From positions 1,178,001 to 1,242,000 of the forward strand of contig PS015010.1 of NCBI GenBank assembly GCA_048213135.1: a stretch of 64,000 nt of DNA, in the 5' to 3' direction. The DNA is from Reclinomonas americana ATCC 50394. Lineage: Eukaryota > Jakobida > Jakobea > Jakobida. How positions within the stretch are numbered: position 1 is the first letter of the stretch; each line of letters starts with the position of its first letter. This document shows, piece by piece, positions 18,100 to 27,843 of this stretch. The notes under the pieces were generated by a model, which saw only the letters and a program-made list of their open reading frames with translations, had not been told where the DNA came from and ran no database searches. Both the position numbers and the translations under genes were made by a program.

Positions 18100-18858
18100 A
18101 TGAAATACAGATCATATATAACGCTGGCGGCCCTGCTGATGGTTTTGCAGGGAAAGGCGCAGCAGTTCATCGATAAGGCCGTTGTGGAGTATGAAGTAAA
18201 GGCCAATATTAAAAAAACTATGCCCAGCGATTCCTGGGGTGAAATGCTGAAGGACGCGATGTCGCAATTCAAAACGTCCTACTACACGTATACTTTTGCC
18301 AACAATAAAAGCGTGTATAAGTTCGATCATTGGGATCCGCAGACAAAAGTGCCGGTGTGGTACAAACAAAATGATGAGGACAATGTGTGGTTTACCGATT
18401 ACGCCGCGGGCAAATACAATATGCAGAAGAAAGTATTCGGCACACCGTTTAACATGGAAGACTCCCTGAGAAATATTGAATGGCGGTTCAGTAATGAAAA
18501 CCGGATGATTGCCGGGTTCAATTGCCGCAAAGCCATTGGCAAGATCATGGACAGCGTTTATGTATTCGCTTTTTATACCGATGAGATCACTGTTTCAGGT
18601 GGCCCCTGCTCCATCAGCGGCCTGCCGGGTCTTATTTTGGGTATGACCATTCCAAGGATGTACACTTCCTGGATCGCGACTAAAGTAATGGTGAATGGTG
18701 TTAATGAAAGCGCCATCAAACCGGTATCTGCCAAGAAATACATGACCTATAAAAGCATGAGTTCCCTGCTCAACGAACGTACCAAAGAGTGGATCAATGA
18801 TGATGACGAAGATTCGAAACAGTGGAGGAACCAGTTGTTGTGGGGATCGCTTTTGTAA
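18100..18858 (+). CDS. GLPGLI family protein
   Basis: The 252-residue exported protein (signal peptide ending about GKAQQ) carries the family-defining motif SGLPGLILGM near residue 170, preceded by SGGPCSI. GLPGLI proteins are secreted or periplasmic proteins of Bacteroidota with no proven function, usually encoded beside a large outer-membrane beta-barrel protein as here. Co-transcription with the upstream barrel gene is likely, and a terminator follows. A role as partner or maturation factor of the barrel protein is inference. Confidence 0.88.
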   Translation: MKYRSYITLAALLMVLQGKAQQFIDKAVVEYEVKANIKKTMPSDSWGEMLKDAMSQFKTSYYTYTFANNKSVYKFDHWDPQTKVPVWYKQNDEDNVWFTDYAAGKYNMQKKVFGTPFNMEDSLRNIEWRFSNENRMIAGFNCRKAIGKIMDSVYVFAFYTDEITVSGGPCSISGLPGLILGMTIPRMYTSWIATKVMVNGVNESAIKPVSAKKYMTYKSMSSLLNERTKEWINDDDEDSKQWRNQLLWGSLL

Positions 18859-18890
18859 TTACGAATCAGGAATCCTTCACTTCGTAATAG
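18851..18890. repeat. TTCGTAATT-type intergenic repeat (left copy)
   Basis: TTGTAATTACGAATC sits on the GLPGLI stop codon and is followed by TTCGTAATAG at 18881. It belongs to the same word family as 18981-19015, 30762-30790 and 53692-53723. Confidence 0.4.
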
Positions 18891-18902
18891 TATAAAAAGA
18901 TC

Positions 18903-18938
18903 AAACCGCCTGTGTTGTCATGAACGCAGGCGGTTTTT
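18903..18938 (+). terminator. Terminator after the GLPGLI gene
   Basis: AAACCGCCTG pairs with CAGGCGGTTT across a loop of about 15 bases, and six T residues close the structure. It lies about 45 bp after the GLPGLI stop codon. Confidence 0.8.
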
Positions 18939-18980
18939 TATAGGGAAACTGCTATCCCGGAAACTGGTCTTAGTTAAAGA

Positions 18981-19015
18981 AATTCGTAATTAGTAATTCA
19001 TAATTAAATCGTAAA
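18981..19015. repeat. TTCGTAATTAGTAATT intergenic repeat
   Basis: The stretch ATTCGTAATTAGTAATTCAT plus AATTAAATCGTAA abuts and overlaps the 3' end of glgC. Near-identical words occur at several other gene borders in this window. Confidence 0.55.
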
Positions 19016-20284
19016 TCCATCCGGCACTATCGCCCCCTTCTTCAACACCACAATGCCGTCTTTTACCGCGTACAATGAATGATCACTGTCGGGCAGGTGG
19101 GCGCCGCCTTCTATGCGTACATCGTTGCCTATGCGGCAGTTTTTGTCGATGATGGCATTTTTGATAAAGCAATTGTCGCCTATCCCGATCTTGGGGATAC
19201 CTCTCACGAGTGAATGTGCCATTTCTTCAATCGTCTCATAATAGTCATTACCCATAATATAGGTGCTGATGATCTCCGTACCTGAGCCGATACGGGTACG
19301 TATCCCGATCACGCTGTTGGTGATGCGGGAGCCGTGTACAATGGAACCGTCGGCAAGAATACTGCTGTCGATCTGCGTACCGCTGATCTTTACCGGCGGC
19401 AGCATACGGGAACGGCTGTAAATGGTCTTCTTATTGTCGAACAGGTTAAAGGGTGGTATTTCCATGGTGAGTGCCAGGTTGGCCTCGTAAAATGAATAGA
19501 TGTTACCGATGTCGGTCCAGTAACCGTCGTACTGGTAACTTAACACCCTGTGTTTGTTGATGGATGTGGGGATGATCTCTTTACCAAAGTCTGTGGCATC
19601 CACTTTTTCCACCTGCAGCAGATCAAAAAGCAACTGGCGGTTGAAGATGTAGATACCCATTGAGGCCAGGTAATTACGGCCATGCGACTGCATTTCTATT
19701 CCCGTGTCACTCACCCATTCCGGGAGTAATTCTTTAGCGGGTTTTTCAATGAAAGAAGTGATATAGTTGTCTGTATCGGCTTTAAGAATACCGAATTCAG
19801 GAGCTTCCCTGTCGCCAACGGGTATGGTAGCAATAGAAATAGCCGCCTGTTTATCAATATGGTGCTGCAGCATTTCGCCAAAGTCCATCTGGTACAACTG
19901 GTCACCGCTGAGGATGAGCACGTATTCAAAATCATTATTACCGATGTGTTTGAGCGACTGCCGCACCGCGTCGGCTGTTCCCTGGAACCAGCCCAGGCTG
20001 TCGGGGGTTTGTTCCGCCGCCAGTATGTCTACAAAGCCGCTGCTGAAAGCGCTGAACTGGTAAGTGTTCTTGATGTGCTTATTAAGGGAAGCGGAATTAT
20101 ATTGGGTGAGCACAAACATCCGGTTGATACTGGAGTTGATGCAATTGGAAATGGGAATATCTACCAGGCGGTATTTACCGGCAATGGGTACGGCAGGCTT
20201 ACTGCGGGTAGCTGTTAACGGATACAGGCGGCTGCCGGCTCCACCACCCAGGATTACGGCCACTACTGATTTACTGATTGTCAT
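19004..20284 (-). CDS. glgC: Glucose-1-phosphate adenylyltransferase
   Basis: GlgC makes ADP-glucose from glucose 1-phosphate and ATP, the committed step of bacterial glycogen synthesis. The 426-residue length is normal. The nucleotidyltransferase signature is ILGGGAGSRLYPLTATRSKPAVP at the N-terminus, followed by VDIPISNCINS, the LSGDQLYQMD metal site near 125 and the substrate loop IEKPAK. The C-terminal ~130 residues form a left-handed beta-helix with repeated I-G hexapeptides. It follows glgA by 12 bp and is surely co-transcribed with it. Confidence 0.96.
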   Translation of the reverse strand: MTISKSVVAVILGGGAGSRLYPLTATRSKPAVPIAGKYRLVDIPISNCINSSINRMFVLTQYNSASLNKHIKNTYQFSAFSSGFVDILAAEQTPDSLGWFQGTADAVRQSLKHIGNNDFEYVLILSGDQLYQMDFGEMLQHHIDKQAAISIATIPVGDREAPEFGILKADTDNYITSFIEKPAKELLPEWVSDTGIEMQSHGRNYLASMGIYIFNRQLLFDLLQVEKVDATDFGKEIIPTSINKHRVLSYQYDGYWTDIGNIYSFYEANLALTMEIPPFNLFDNKKTIYSRSRMLPPVKISGTQIDSSILADGSIVHGSRITNSVIGIRTRIGSGTEIISTYIMGNDYYETIEEMAHSLVRGIPKIGIGDNCFIKNAIIDKNCRIGNDVRIEGGAHLPDSDHSLYAVKDGIVVLKKGAIVPDGFTI

Positions 20285-20296
20285 ACGGGCAAAGCT

Positions 20297-21712
20297 TTAT
20301 CGTATAGAAGAATAGAGATTTACATATTTTTCGGCGCTGGATTCCCAGCTGTTATTGATATTCATCATCGTGGCTCTGATCTCTTCCATCTTTTCCGTGT
20401 CGTCGTACAATTCCACGGCACGATGGATAGAATAGGTAATATCCCACACCGACGCGTTATTGAACCGGATGCCATAACCGCCGGGTTCACCAAAATCGAT
20501 TACCGTATCTTTCAGTCCGCCGGTACTTCGTACAACCGGTACCGTTCCATACCGCATGGCATACATCTGGTTCAGTCCGCAGGGTTCCACACGGCTGGGC
20601 ATCAGCAGGAAATCGGCGCCGGCATACATCTGGTGCGCCAGTTTTTCGTTGTAACCTATTTGTGAATTGTAGTATCCTACAAAATTACCTTTGATGGCTT
20701 CCAGTTGTTTTTCAACCGTAGGATCGCCGCTGCCCAGCAACAGGAAATTCATTTTACTCCCTAAATGAGCCATAGCGTCACTGATGGCCTGGGGCAACAG
20801 GTCGGCGGCTTTCTCTCCTACCAGGCGGCCGATGTAGATAAAGAGTGGCTTCTGTATATCAAGGTTAAAATCCCTGCACAGTTTTTTCTTGTTCAGTTGT
20901 TTGCCTGCTTTCGCGTCGTCCACCGTAAAATTGTCCATGATATAGGTATCCGTTTCCGGGTCCCAGGTGGTATTGTCGATGCCGTTGAGGATGCCTACAC
21001 ATTTGGCCTTCTCCATCTCAAACAATTGTTCGAGCCCGTTGGCATTATGGGCCAGCTCTTCCATGTAGCTGGGGCTGACCGTGGTAACGGCGTGGCTGCA
21101 TTTAACGGCACAGGCCAGCGGGTTAATGGTATTGCTCCAGTCCAGCAGGCCCCACTGCCAGGTATCCCAGGCGGGTATATAGTTGCTTTTGTCCCAGCTC
21201 ATCCAGCCCTGGTACTGGCCATTGTGTATAGTGAGTACGGCAGGTACATCGCTGAGGTGGCGGTAAGCGACGCAGTGCTGCATCATAAAAGGGATCAGCC
21301 CGGCGTGGTGGTCGTGTACATGCACCACATCGGGGCGGTGTTCCCACTGCGATATCCAGTCCACTACAGCGATCTGGAAAGCGGTGAAACGCTCGGTATC
21401 GTCGTCGTAACTGTAAATGCGTTCCCTGTCGAGCAACCCGTATATGTCTACACAATACAGGTCGAAACCCAGTGTGCTTTCTTTTTCCCTGATGATGGTG
21501 TAGTCGAAATGATGCGGTCCCATGGCAAAGCTGCCTTTGTGTTCAACCGTCCATTCATGATCGTAAAGGAATTTGGTGCGGTGCATGGGGATCACCACTT
21601 TGGCGATATGCCCCAGCTGCTGCTGGTACTTTGGTAATGCGCCCACCACATCTGCCAGTCCACCTGCCTTTGCATAAGGATAGCACTCTGCGCTTACGTG
21701 AATTATTTCCAT
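20297..21712 (-). CDS. glgA: Glycogen synthase
   Basis: GlgA (GT5) extends alpha-1,4-glucan chains from ADP-glucose. The 471-residue protein has the N-terminal sugar-nucleotide motif YPYAKAGGLADVVGALP, the HDHHAGLIPFMM segment near 135, IGRLVGEKAADLLPQAI near 290 and the C-terminal GT-B donor site PSRVEPCGLNQMYAMRYGTVPVVRSTGGL near 385 onward. It is the first gene of the glgA-glgC operon and is divergent from the sugar transporter gene, which fits joint control of glucose uptake and storage. Confidence 0.95.
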   Translation of the reverse strand: MEIIHVSAECYPYAKAGGLADVVGALPKYQQQLGHIAKVVIPMHRTKFLYDHEWTVEHKGSFAMGPHHFDYTIIREKESTLGFDLYCVDIYGLLDRERIYSYDDDTERFTAFQIAVVDWISQWEHRPDVVHVHDHHAGLIPFMMQHCVAYRHLSDVPAVLTIHNGQYQGWMSWDKSNYIPAWDTWQWGLLDWSNTINPLACAVKCSHAVTTVSPSYMEELAHNANGLEQLFEMEKAKCVGILNGIDNTTWDPETDTYIMDNFTVDDAKAGKQLNKKKLCRDFNLDIQKPLFIYIGRLVGEKAADLLPQAISDAMAHLGSKMNFLLLGSGDPTVEKQLEAIKGNFVGYYNSQIGYNEKLAHQMYAGADFLLMPSRVEPCGLNQMYAMRYGTVPVVRSTGGLKDTVIDFGEPGGYGIRFNNASVWDITYSIHRAVELYDDTEKMEEIRATMMNINNSWESSAEKYVNLYSSIR

Positions 21713-21825
21713 GAGAATTTGTTATGGGTAATTTAGGAAGGATTTCGTTACCAGCAAATTATGTGCGGTAATATTTTTTGTGTTGATCAAATTATTCTAT
21801 TTTCAGGCACTTAAAAAATAACGAT

Positions 21826-23544
21826 ATGCCAACTGTACAAACTGACCTGCTGCAAGAAGATATTAAACCTTCCGGAATCCCTACCAATTATGGTGCATTG
21901 AGTACGCTTGTAACCGTATTCTTTTTCTGGGGTTTTATCGCCGCCGGCAATAGTGTTTTTATTCCTTTCTGTAAGCATTATTTTAACCTGGACCAGTTTC
22001 AGAGCCAGTTGATCGACTTCGCTTTTTATACTGCTTACTTTATCGGGGCGCTGGTATTATTTGCTTATGGCGCTTTTGGCGGCAAGGATCTTGTGGGCAA
22101 ATGGGGGTATAAAAAAAGTATCGTGTACGGTTTGCTGTTCTCCGCTCTGGGCGCAGTGGCTATGATCATTGCTGTTAATGCCAACACCTTTGCCGGTATG
22201 CTGGCAGGTTTGTTCATAGTAGCGCTGGGTTTCTCTTTACAGCAAACAGCAGCGCAGCCTTTCGCCATCTCGCTGGGCGATCCTGCTACAGGCACCAGCC
22301 GGGTTACGCTGGGCGGCGGTATCAATTCCTTTGGTACCACCATCGGCCCTATCATTGTAGCCATTGCACTTTTTGGTACCACAGCGGCGATCACCGATGA
22401 AAAGATCGCGGCGCTCAGCCTGAGTAAAGTGATCATATTGTATTCCTGCGTGGGCCTGTTATTCATTGGCGCGGCAGCCCTCTTCTATTTTTCGAAAAAA
22501 GTACCCGCCGGTATCTCTGAAGAAAAAACAGAGAAAGCGGCCAAGGCCTTATATACTTTGCTGATCATGACCGGCCTGCTCATCATTATGTTTGTTCCGG
22601 TGTTCAATAGTTATAAAGTAGACGCATCCACTTTGTCCGAAACAGACAAACACGCTCTGGAAGCCACCCGTATGAAATGGCTGCTGGGTGCGCTGGCGGT
22701 TGTTATCATCGGTTTGCTGGTAGCTAATTTCAGTGCCAGGAAAAACAGCAACGGCTGGGGTGCCATGCAATACCCGCAGCTGATCCTGGGTATGATCGGC
22801 ATCTTTGTATATGTGGGTGTGGAAGTAACCATTGGCAGTAACCTGGGTGAATTGCTGCGTCACTCTGATTTCGGTGGTCTCCAGGCTTCTGAAGCCACAC
22901 CTTATATCGCTATGTACTGGGGCAGTTTGATGATCGGCCGCTGGGCTGGTGCCGTGGGCGCTTTCAAACTATCGGAATCCTCCAAAGTATTGCTGCAGAT
23001 CGTTGTTCCGCTGCTGGCATTCGGCGTCCTGATCGGTGTAAATACCATTGCCAAGTACGACATGAAGCCGCTTTACTACTATATCGTTTGTGTAGCCGTT
23101 CAGATCATTGCTTTCTATATCAGTAAAAATAAACCCGCCCGTACGCTGCTTATCTTCAGCCTGCTGGGTGTTGCCGCTATGATCATCGGTACACAGACCA
23201 AGGGCACGGTTGCCGTATACGCTTTCCTGAGCGGCGGTCTCTGCTGTTCTATCATGTGGCCATGTGTATTCAGCCTGTCCATTGCCGGTTTGGGTAAATA
23301 CACCACACAGGGCTCCGCTTTCCTTATCATGATGATCCTCGGCGGTGGTATCATACCTCCTATCCAGGGTAAAGTGGCAGACTACCTGCAATCCAATTCA
23401 ACAGTAGACGGCAGCGGTATTCATGGTTCTTACTGGATCGCTGTATTGTGTTTCGCTTACCTGGCCTTCTTTGCTTTTGCTGTTAAAGGCATTCTTAAAA
23501 GGCAGGGTATCGATTACGATAAAGAAGTAAGCGGCGGTCATTAA
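21826..23544 (+). CDS. MFS sugar transporter
   Basis: The 572-residue inner-membrane protein is hydrophobic throughout, with about 12 or more helices. The first helix region ([22 protein letters not shown]) and the [18 protein letters not shown] segment resemble the fucose/glucose-galactose proton symporters of the MFS. It is longer than the ~430 residues usual for FucP because of a soluble loop near residues 225-285 and an extended C-terminal half. A sugar kinase gene follows by 27 bp, supporting glucose or a related hexose as substrate. Confidence 0.8.
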   Translation: MPTVQTDLLQEDIKPSGIPTNYGALSTLVTVFFFWGFIAAGNSVFIPFCKHYFNLDQFQSQLIDFAFYTAYFIGALVLFAYGAFGGKDLVGKWGYKKSIVYGLLFSALGAVAMIIAVNANTFAGMLAGLFIVALGFSLQQTAAQPFAISLGDPATGTSRVTLGGGINSFGTTIGPIIVAIALFGTTAAITDEKIAALSLSKVIILYSCVGLLFIGAAALFYFSKKVPAGISEEKTEKAAKALYTLLIMTGLLIIMFVPVFNSYKVDASTLSETDKHALEATRMKWLLGALAVVIIGLLVANFSARKNSNGWGAMQYPQLILGMIGIFVYVGVEVTIGSNLGELLRHSDFGGLQASEATPYIAMYWGSLMIGRWAGAVGAFKLSESSKVLLQIVVPLLAFGVLIGVNTIAKYDMKPLYYYIVCVAVQIIAFYISKNKPARTLLIFSLLGVAAMIIGTQTKGTVAVYAFLSGGLCCSIMWPCVFSLSIAGLGKYTTQGSAFLIMMILGGGIIPPIQGKVADYLQSNSTVDGSGIHGSYWIAVLCFAYLAFFAFAVKGILKRQGIDYDKEVSGGH

Positions 23545-23571
23545 TCATTAAAAACAGAGTTCAGCATAATC

Positions 23572-24531
23572 ATGGCAAGTGAAAAGAAATACGCGATAGG
23601 CATCGACATCGGCGGTACCACTACCAAATTCGGCATTGTGAACCGCGAGGGAGAAATACTGGAACAGGACAGGCTGCCTACCAATGCGCATGAAGTGGTG
23701 GAAGAGTTTATCGACGACCTGTACGCCAAACTGGCGCCTATGATCTCCCGGGTTGGTGGGAAAGACGAATTTGCCGGTATCGGTATGGGAGCTCCCAACG
23801 GGAATTTCTATACCGGTACCATTGAATATGCGCCCAACCTGAAATGGAAAGGCATCATTCCTATCGCGGAGCTGATGCAGAAGAGGTTCGGGCTGGCCAC
23901 GCAACTCACCAACGACGCCAACGCGGCTGCTATGGGAGAAATGATCTATGGCTGTACCAAAAACATCAAACACTTCATCACCATTACCCTGGGTACGGGT
24001 GTGGGCAGCGGTATCGTCATCGATGGAAAGATCGTACTCGGGCATGATGGTTTCGCGGGCGAACTGGGACACACCATTATCCGTCCGGGTGGCCGCCTGC
24101 ACAAAAGCACAGGTATGCGGGGCAGCCTGGAAGCCTATGCTTCAGCCACAGGTGTACGCGACACCGCGATAGAACTGCTGACCAGCCATCCCGAAGAAGA
24201 AAGCCTGCTGCGGGATTACAGCCTCAACGAGCTGACCAGCGAAACCGTATACGAATGCGCCATGCGGGGCGACAATATCGCCAACCAGATATTTGAGTTT
24301 ACCGGGCAGATACTCGGCGAATCGCTGGCCAATTTCATCATGTTCTCTTCACCGGAAGTGATTGTGCTGTTTGGCGGACTCACCAAGGCGGGCAACCTCC
24401 TGCTCAATCCTACCCGGAAACACATGGAAGCCAACCTCCTCCCTATCTTCCAGAACAAAGTGAAACTGATCTTCAGCGAACTGAAGGAGGCTGACGCGGC
24501 GATACTGGGAGCGAGTGCGCTGGTTTGGTAA
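23572..24531 (+). CDS. ROK family sugar kinase lacking the zinc-site cysteines
   Basis: The 319-residue protein is a ROK-fold kinase, probably a glucokinase. It has the phosphate-binding IGIDIGGTTTKFG at residues 9-21, catalytic D115 in LTNDANAAAMGE, ITLGTGVGSG near 138 and GFAGELGH ending at H167. The usual ROK zinc motif CxCGxxGCxE is here KSTGMRGSLE (178-187), so all three cysteines are replaced while the flanking histidine, glycines and glutamate are kept. It follows the MFS gene by 27 bp and would phosphorylate the imported sugar. Confidence 0.85.
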   Translation: MASEKKYAIGIDIGGTTTKFGIVNREGEILEQDRLPTNAHEVVEEFIDDLYAKLAPMISRVGGKDEFAGIGMGAPNGNFYTGTIEYAPNLKWKGIIPIAELMQKRFGLATQLTNDANAAAMGEMIYGCTKNIKHFITITLGTGVGSGIVIDGKIVLGHDGFAGELGHTIIRPGGRLHKSTGMRGSLEAYASATGVRDTAIELLTSHPEEESLLRDYSLNELTSETVYECAMRGDNIANQIFEFTGQILGESLANFIMFSSPEVIVLFGGLTKAGNLLLNPTRKHMEANLLPIFQNKVKLIFSELKEADAAILGASALVW

Positions 24532-24576
24532 GATTGAAACCGGGAAAATAAAACTATCTTCTTGATCAGACATTAT

Positions 24577-25035
24577 ATGCTTTTACTGGCAGTAACGTTT
24601 ACTGCACAAGCAGCAATGGCCAGTGGTATCGATACCCTGCCTCCCAACCTTGCCAGGATCGACAGGGAAAACGAAACTTCCTTAAGAAACAGCGGTTCCG
24701 CCATTACAAAAGCGATCATATTTCTTGCAGACAGCTCTTTCTGGCTGGGTGCCAATATGCGGCAGGACCACAGGATATTCCTGTATGAAAAGCCCGGTCT
24801 CACCTCCCGCAAACTGATGCTGTTCTCCATATTCACCAATGATGTGGAAGGTAATCCGTTCCGGCTGCCTTTTGGGGCATATTATGAAACCTCTTCTCTC
24901 TCCGGCGCTGAATTGAAATTTTCAGGGCAGCGCCCCGGACAGTTTGTTGAGTTGCTTTATTTGAAAGATGGTGGCACCCCTGTTCAAAAAATGTATGTAC
25001 TGCGGAAATGGGTACGGTTCAGGAAACAGTATTAA
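24577..25035 (+). CDS. Small exported hypothetical protein
   Basis: About 152 residues with a signal peptide (LLLAVTFTAQAAMASG) and a mature part I do not recognise. It contains a possible beta-rich region (RIFLYEKPGLTSRKLMLFSIF onward) and no cysteines or obvious motif. A TTG codon at 24562 would add five residues; the ATG is preferred. It lies about 45 bp after the ROK gene in the same direction and could be its last operon member, but no functional link is evident. Confidence 0.5.
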   Translation: MLLLAVTFTAQAAMASGIDTLPPNLARIDRENETSLRNSGSAITKAIIFLADSSFWLGANMRQDHRIFLYEKPGLTSRKLMLFSIFTNDVEGNPFRLPFGAYYETSSLSGAELKFSGQRPGQFVELLYLKDGGTPVQKMYVLRKWVRFRKQY

Positions 25036-25055
25036 GTATTGTTTTAGATTACAGG

Positions 25056-25769
25056 TTATCGTACAATTGAAGTGGAATTCCGCTCTATCACGAAAGTCGA
25101 TTCCCTGGTACCGGTACCGGAAAATAAAGGTTGCCACCTGGGCATATTTGAAAAAATGAGAAAGAGCTCCCGCTCCTGTTCACCTGACAAATAATTGGAT
25201 TTATCCTTATCCTTTGGTATTCGAACATTTGTAACCATACCGGAACTACTGATGGTAAGAATGATCAATAGTTTTTTCGTAAACCAGAGATCGGCGCCCC
25301 TGAAACCGGCGCTCATGTAATCCGAAAGTTTTTGCTGGGCGAAATAATACTGGGGTTTTATAACCGTATCCCGGTATTGCCTAATGAGTTGAAGCGTTGT
25401 ACTGTCGGGCACAGGTTCTGCATCCAACTGGATTTTCGAAGCACCGGAAACATGTACGAAACTGCCATAGAAACGCTGTTCGCCCCGGTACAATATGAAG
25501 TTATCAACGGAGTCTGACATACTGATCCTTACAAATGCGGTATCGCTGTTGTGGTAATAGATAACCGGACTTACACACTTGTCATTGGCATAGGTACAAC
25601 TGGCAAAGGCCTTGCCTTCTTCATTGAAAAATATCCACTCGCCCTGCTTGCGATTTTTTTTATCGAGATGATTGATCTTTTTACCATAGACTTTTATGTC
25701 GGCCTGGCACCAGGCCGTAAGGGGAAAAATAAAACAGGCAACAATAAATAGAGGAATAAGAACACGCAT
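25056..25769 (-). CDS. Exported protein with TonB-like C-terminal domain
   Basis: The 237-residue protein begins with a signal peptide (RVLIPLFIVACFIFPLTAWCQ) when the ATG at 25769 is used. Residues ~30-60 (KKNRKQGEWIFFNEEGK) resemble a MORN/YwqK-type G-x-W repeat. The C-terminal ~80 residues (LLIILTISSSGMVTNVRIP and a final MPRWQPLFSGTG segment) follow the pattern of TonB C-terminal domains, which in this phylum often occur in secreted proteins. No cysteines or catalytic residues stand out. Its function is unknown. Confidence 0.55.
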   Translation of the reverse strand: MRVLIPLFIVACFIFPLTAWCQADIKVYGKKINHLDKKNRKQGEWIFFNEEGKAFASCTYANDKCVSPVIYYHNSDTAFVRISMSDSVDNFILYRGEQRFYGSFVHVSGASKIQLDAEPVPDSTTLQLIRQYRDTVIKPQYYFAQQKLSDYMSAGFRGADLWFTKKLLIILTISSSGMVTNVRIPKDKDKSNYLSGEQERELFLIFSNMPRWQPLFSGTGTRESTFVIERNSTSIVR

Positions 25770-25855
25770 CACGGTATCATTTGAGATTACCGCGAAAATA
25801 ACAGCTTCGCTTACAGGCTGGCCCAATCAATGGAATACTTCATCATTTCTTAACA

Positions 25856-26821
25856 TCATTCCTTCCTGCTTACCTGGAACACCGCTGGCAGTGGCCTCTG
25901 TTTCCCTTCTCCGCTGGGTTTGATGGTTTCCCTGCCATTGATGAGCATACAACTGCTGCCGCCACCATCGAGGTTAAGAGCTTCGGTACAGCCCAGCTGC
26001 ATCAGCAGGTAAGCGGTTTGATTAAGTGTGGCGCCTTCGGCAATGCCGGGAAAACGGCCTTGTATCACCATAATAATAAGCCTGCCATCATTGGTATAGC
26101 CCATGGCGGTGCGGGGATGTTTATCGTTAATGGCTTTACCCGTAAATTTCAATTCTTCTTCGTTGGTGATGAGTATTCTACTTTGTTGTATAAGTACCGG
26201 ACCTCCTCCTACTGCGGTTTCCATTTTCCATTTTTTCAGTCGTCCGCTGCTTTTGAACAAAGATTTCGCTTGCCCGTAACCGATACCGTTTACGGAGTCT
26301 TTCACCGCCGCATGTACATACTGCGACGCATAAGCATATTTATGCGAGGAGTCGGTGTACAGCCAGGCCACATCAGCCTTTCTTTTTTTGCTGATGCCAA
26401 TGGCACTGCCAAAGGGATGGCGGTATTGAAATGTATCTTTACCCCGCATAGGCAGGGAATGGGTATTGTAAGAGAGTATTCTGCCTTTGTTCATCACCAC
26501 ATTCAGGTTCTGGTTGGTCTCAAACGAAAAAAAACTGGCATTCACCAGCAACAGGGGTTTATTATTGCGGTCGTAAAACTGCGAGGGTGTCAACCGGCGC
26601 TTTAATGTTGTGTCGGTGCTGAAAATGAGTCCCCGGTCTTCCAGCCGGGCTTCGGCATAATAAGCGATGAAGGGTTTGCCGTCGAGACTGTCATTGGTTC
26701 GGTATACATGGAAACCTGCGGGTAAAGGGCCAAAACTGCTGTCGGCATTCTCCCACTTTACCTGTCCGCGGGCAATGGTTGTACAAACAAAAACAGCCAA
26801 TACAATACTGGCTGTTTTCAT
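25856..26821 (-). CDS. Phosphodiester glycosidase (NAGPA domain) protein
   Basis: The 321-residue exported protein (signal peptide KTASIVLAVFVCTTIARGQ from the ATG at 26821) contains a phosphodiester glycosidase domain of the NAGPA type, related to the enzyme that uncovers mannose 6-phosphate on lysosomal proteins. The characteristic end is present: HPRTAMGYTNDGRL near 235, then LGCTEALNLDGGGSSCML near 280. In bacteria these act on cell-wall or exopolysaccharide linkages; the substrate is unknown. It is 40 bp downstream of lipA in the same direction. Confidence 0.8.
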   Translation of the reverse strand: MKTASIVLAVFVCTTIARGQVKWENADSSFGPLPAGFHVYRTNDSLDGKPFIAYYAEARLEDRGLIFSTDTTLKRRLTPSQFYDRNNKPLLLVNASFFSFETNQNLNVVMNKGRILSYNTHSLPMRGKDTFQYRHPFGSAIGISKKRKADVAWLYTDSSHKYAYASQYVHAAVKDSVNGIGYGQAKSLFKSSGRLKKWKMETAVGGGPVLIQQSRILITNEEELKFTGKAINDKHPRTAMGYTNDGRLIIMVIQGRFPGIAEGATLNQTAYLLMQLGCTEALNLDGGGSSCMLINGRETIKPSGEGKQRPLPAVFQVSRKE

Positions 26822-26861
26822 TATTATTTTATTTGAATAAATCGATATTTCTCGTTGCATA

Positions 26862-27794
26862 TCAGGCGTTTCCCTGTAAAGCTTTTTCTTCTTCCCATTT
26901 CATGCGGCCGTACCCGGGTATCACATGTTTTTCGGAATGATAGGAAGAACGTACCAGCGGTCCGCTTTCCACGTAATCAAAACCGAGTTCATAACCAATG
27001 CGCCTGAATTCGGCAAACTCATCGGGGTGAACGAAACGGGCAACGGGCAAATGTTTTTTGGTGGGCTGCAGGTACTGCCCGATGGTCACTACGTCAACAT
27101 TACTGGCTTTCAGGTCTTTTAATGTCTGCACCACTTCGTCTTTTTCCTCTCCCAGTCCCAGCATAATGCCGCTCTTGGTACGCATACCATTCTCTTTCAG
27201 TATGCTGAGGGTTTCCATACTTTGCCAGTATTTGGCCTGTATCCTTACCTGGCGGGTCAACCTTTCCGTAGTTTCAATATTGTGGCTTACCACTTCAGGA
27301 GCAGCATCAATGATCCGCTGAATGTTCTCTTTCTGTGCTTTAAAGTCGGGGATCAGTGTTTCGAGCGTGGTATCGGGATTCAGCGCTTTTACCGCTTTAA
27401 TGGTGTTGTACCAGATGATGCTGCCGCCGTCTTTCAGTTCATCCCGGTCAACGGAAGTGATCACAGCGTGTTTCACTTTCATCAGGTGAATGGCTTCGGC
27501 TACACGCTGGGGTTCATCCCAATCTACCTCCAGCGGGCGCCCGGTGGCTACATTGCAGAATCCGCAGCTGCGGGTGCAGATGTTGCCAAGTATCATGAAG
27601 GTGGCTGTTCCTTCACCCCAGCATTCTCCCATATTGGGACAGTTGCCGCTTTCGCAGATGGTGTGGAGTTTATGGGTGTCTACCAGGTTGCGAACGTGAC
27701 GGTATTCTTCTCCAATCGGCAGTTTAACCCTGAGCCAGTTGGGCTTTTTGGGCTTCTGCTCTACTACGCCGTCTATTACCGGTAATTCTATCAT
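26862..27794 (-). CDS. lipA: Lipoyl synthase
   Basis: LipA is a radical SAM enzyme that inserts two sulfurs into protein-bound octanoate to make lipoyl groups. The 310-residue protein has both iron-sulfur clusters: the auxiliary set in [12 protein letters not shown] (residues ~48-59) and the radical [11 protein letters not shown] (~74-81). The closing [11 protein letters not shown] motif supplies the serine ligand of the auxiliary cluster. The usual lipB partner is not in the window. A promoter box overlaps the stop codon of the gene upstream. Confidence 0.96.
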   Translation of the reverse strand: MIELPVIDGVVEQKPKKPNWLRVKLPIGEEYRHVRNLVDTHKLHTICESGNCPNMGECWGEGTATFMILGNICTRSCGFCNVATGRPLEVDWDEPQRVAEAIHLMKVKHAVITSVDRDELKDGGSIIWYNTIKAVKALNPDTTLETLIPDFKAQKENIQRIIDAAPEVVSHNIETTERLTRQVRIQAKYWQSMETLSILKENGMRTKSGIMLGLGEEKDEVVQTLKDLKASNVDVVTIGQYLQPTKKHLPVARFVHPDEFAEFRRIGYELGFDYVESGPLVRSSYHSEKHVIPGYGRMKWEEEKALQGNA

Positions 27795-27835
27795 GGACTA
27801 ATGGTTCTTCGTTTATAAATCGGTGGTACCGGGTG

Positions 27836-27843
27836 CAAAGTTA
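27836..27843 (-). promoter_or_regulatory. -7 box for lipA
   Basis: On the minus strand TAACTTTG matches TAnnTTTG. Its first three bases are the stop codon of the upstream outer-membrane protein gene. It lies 41 bp before the lipA ATG. Confidence 0.45.
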
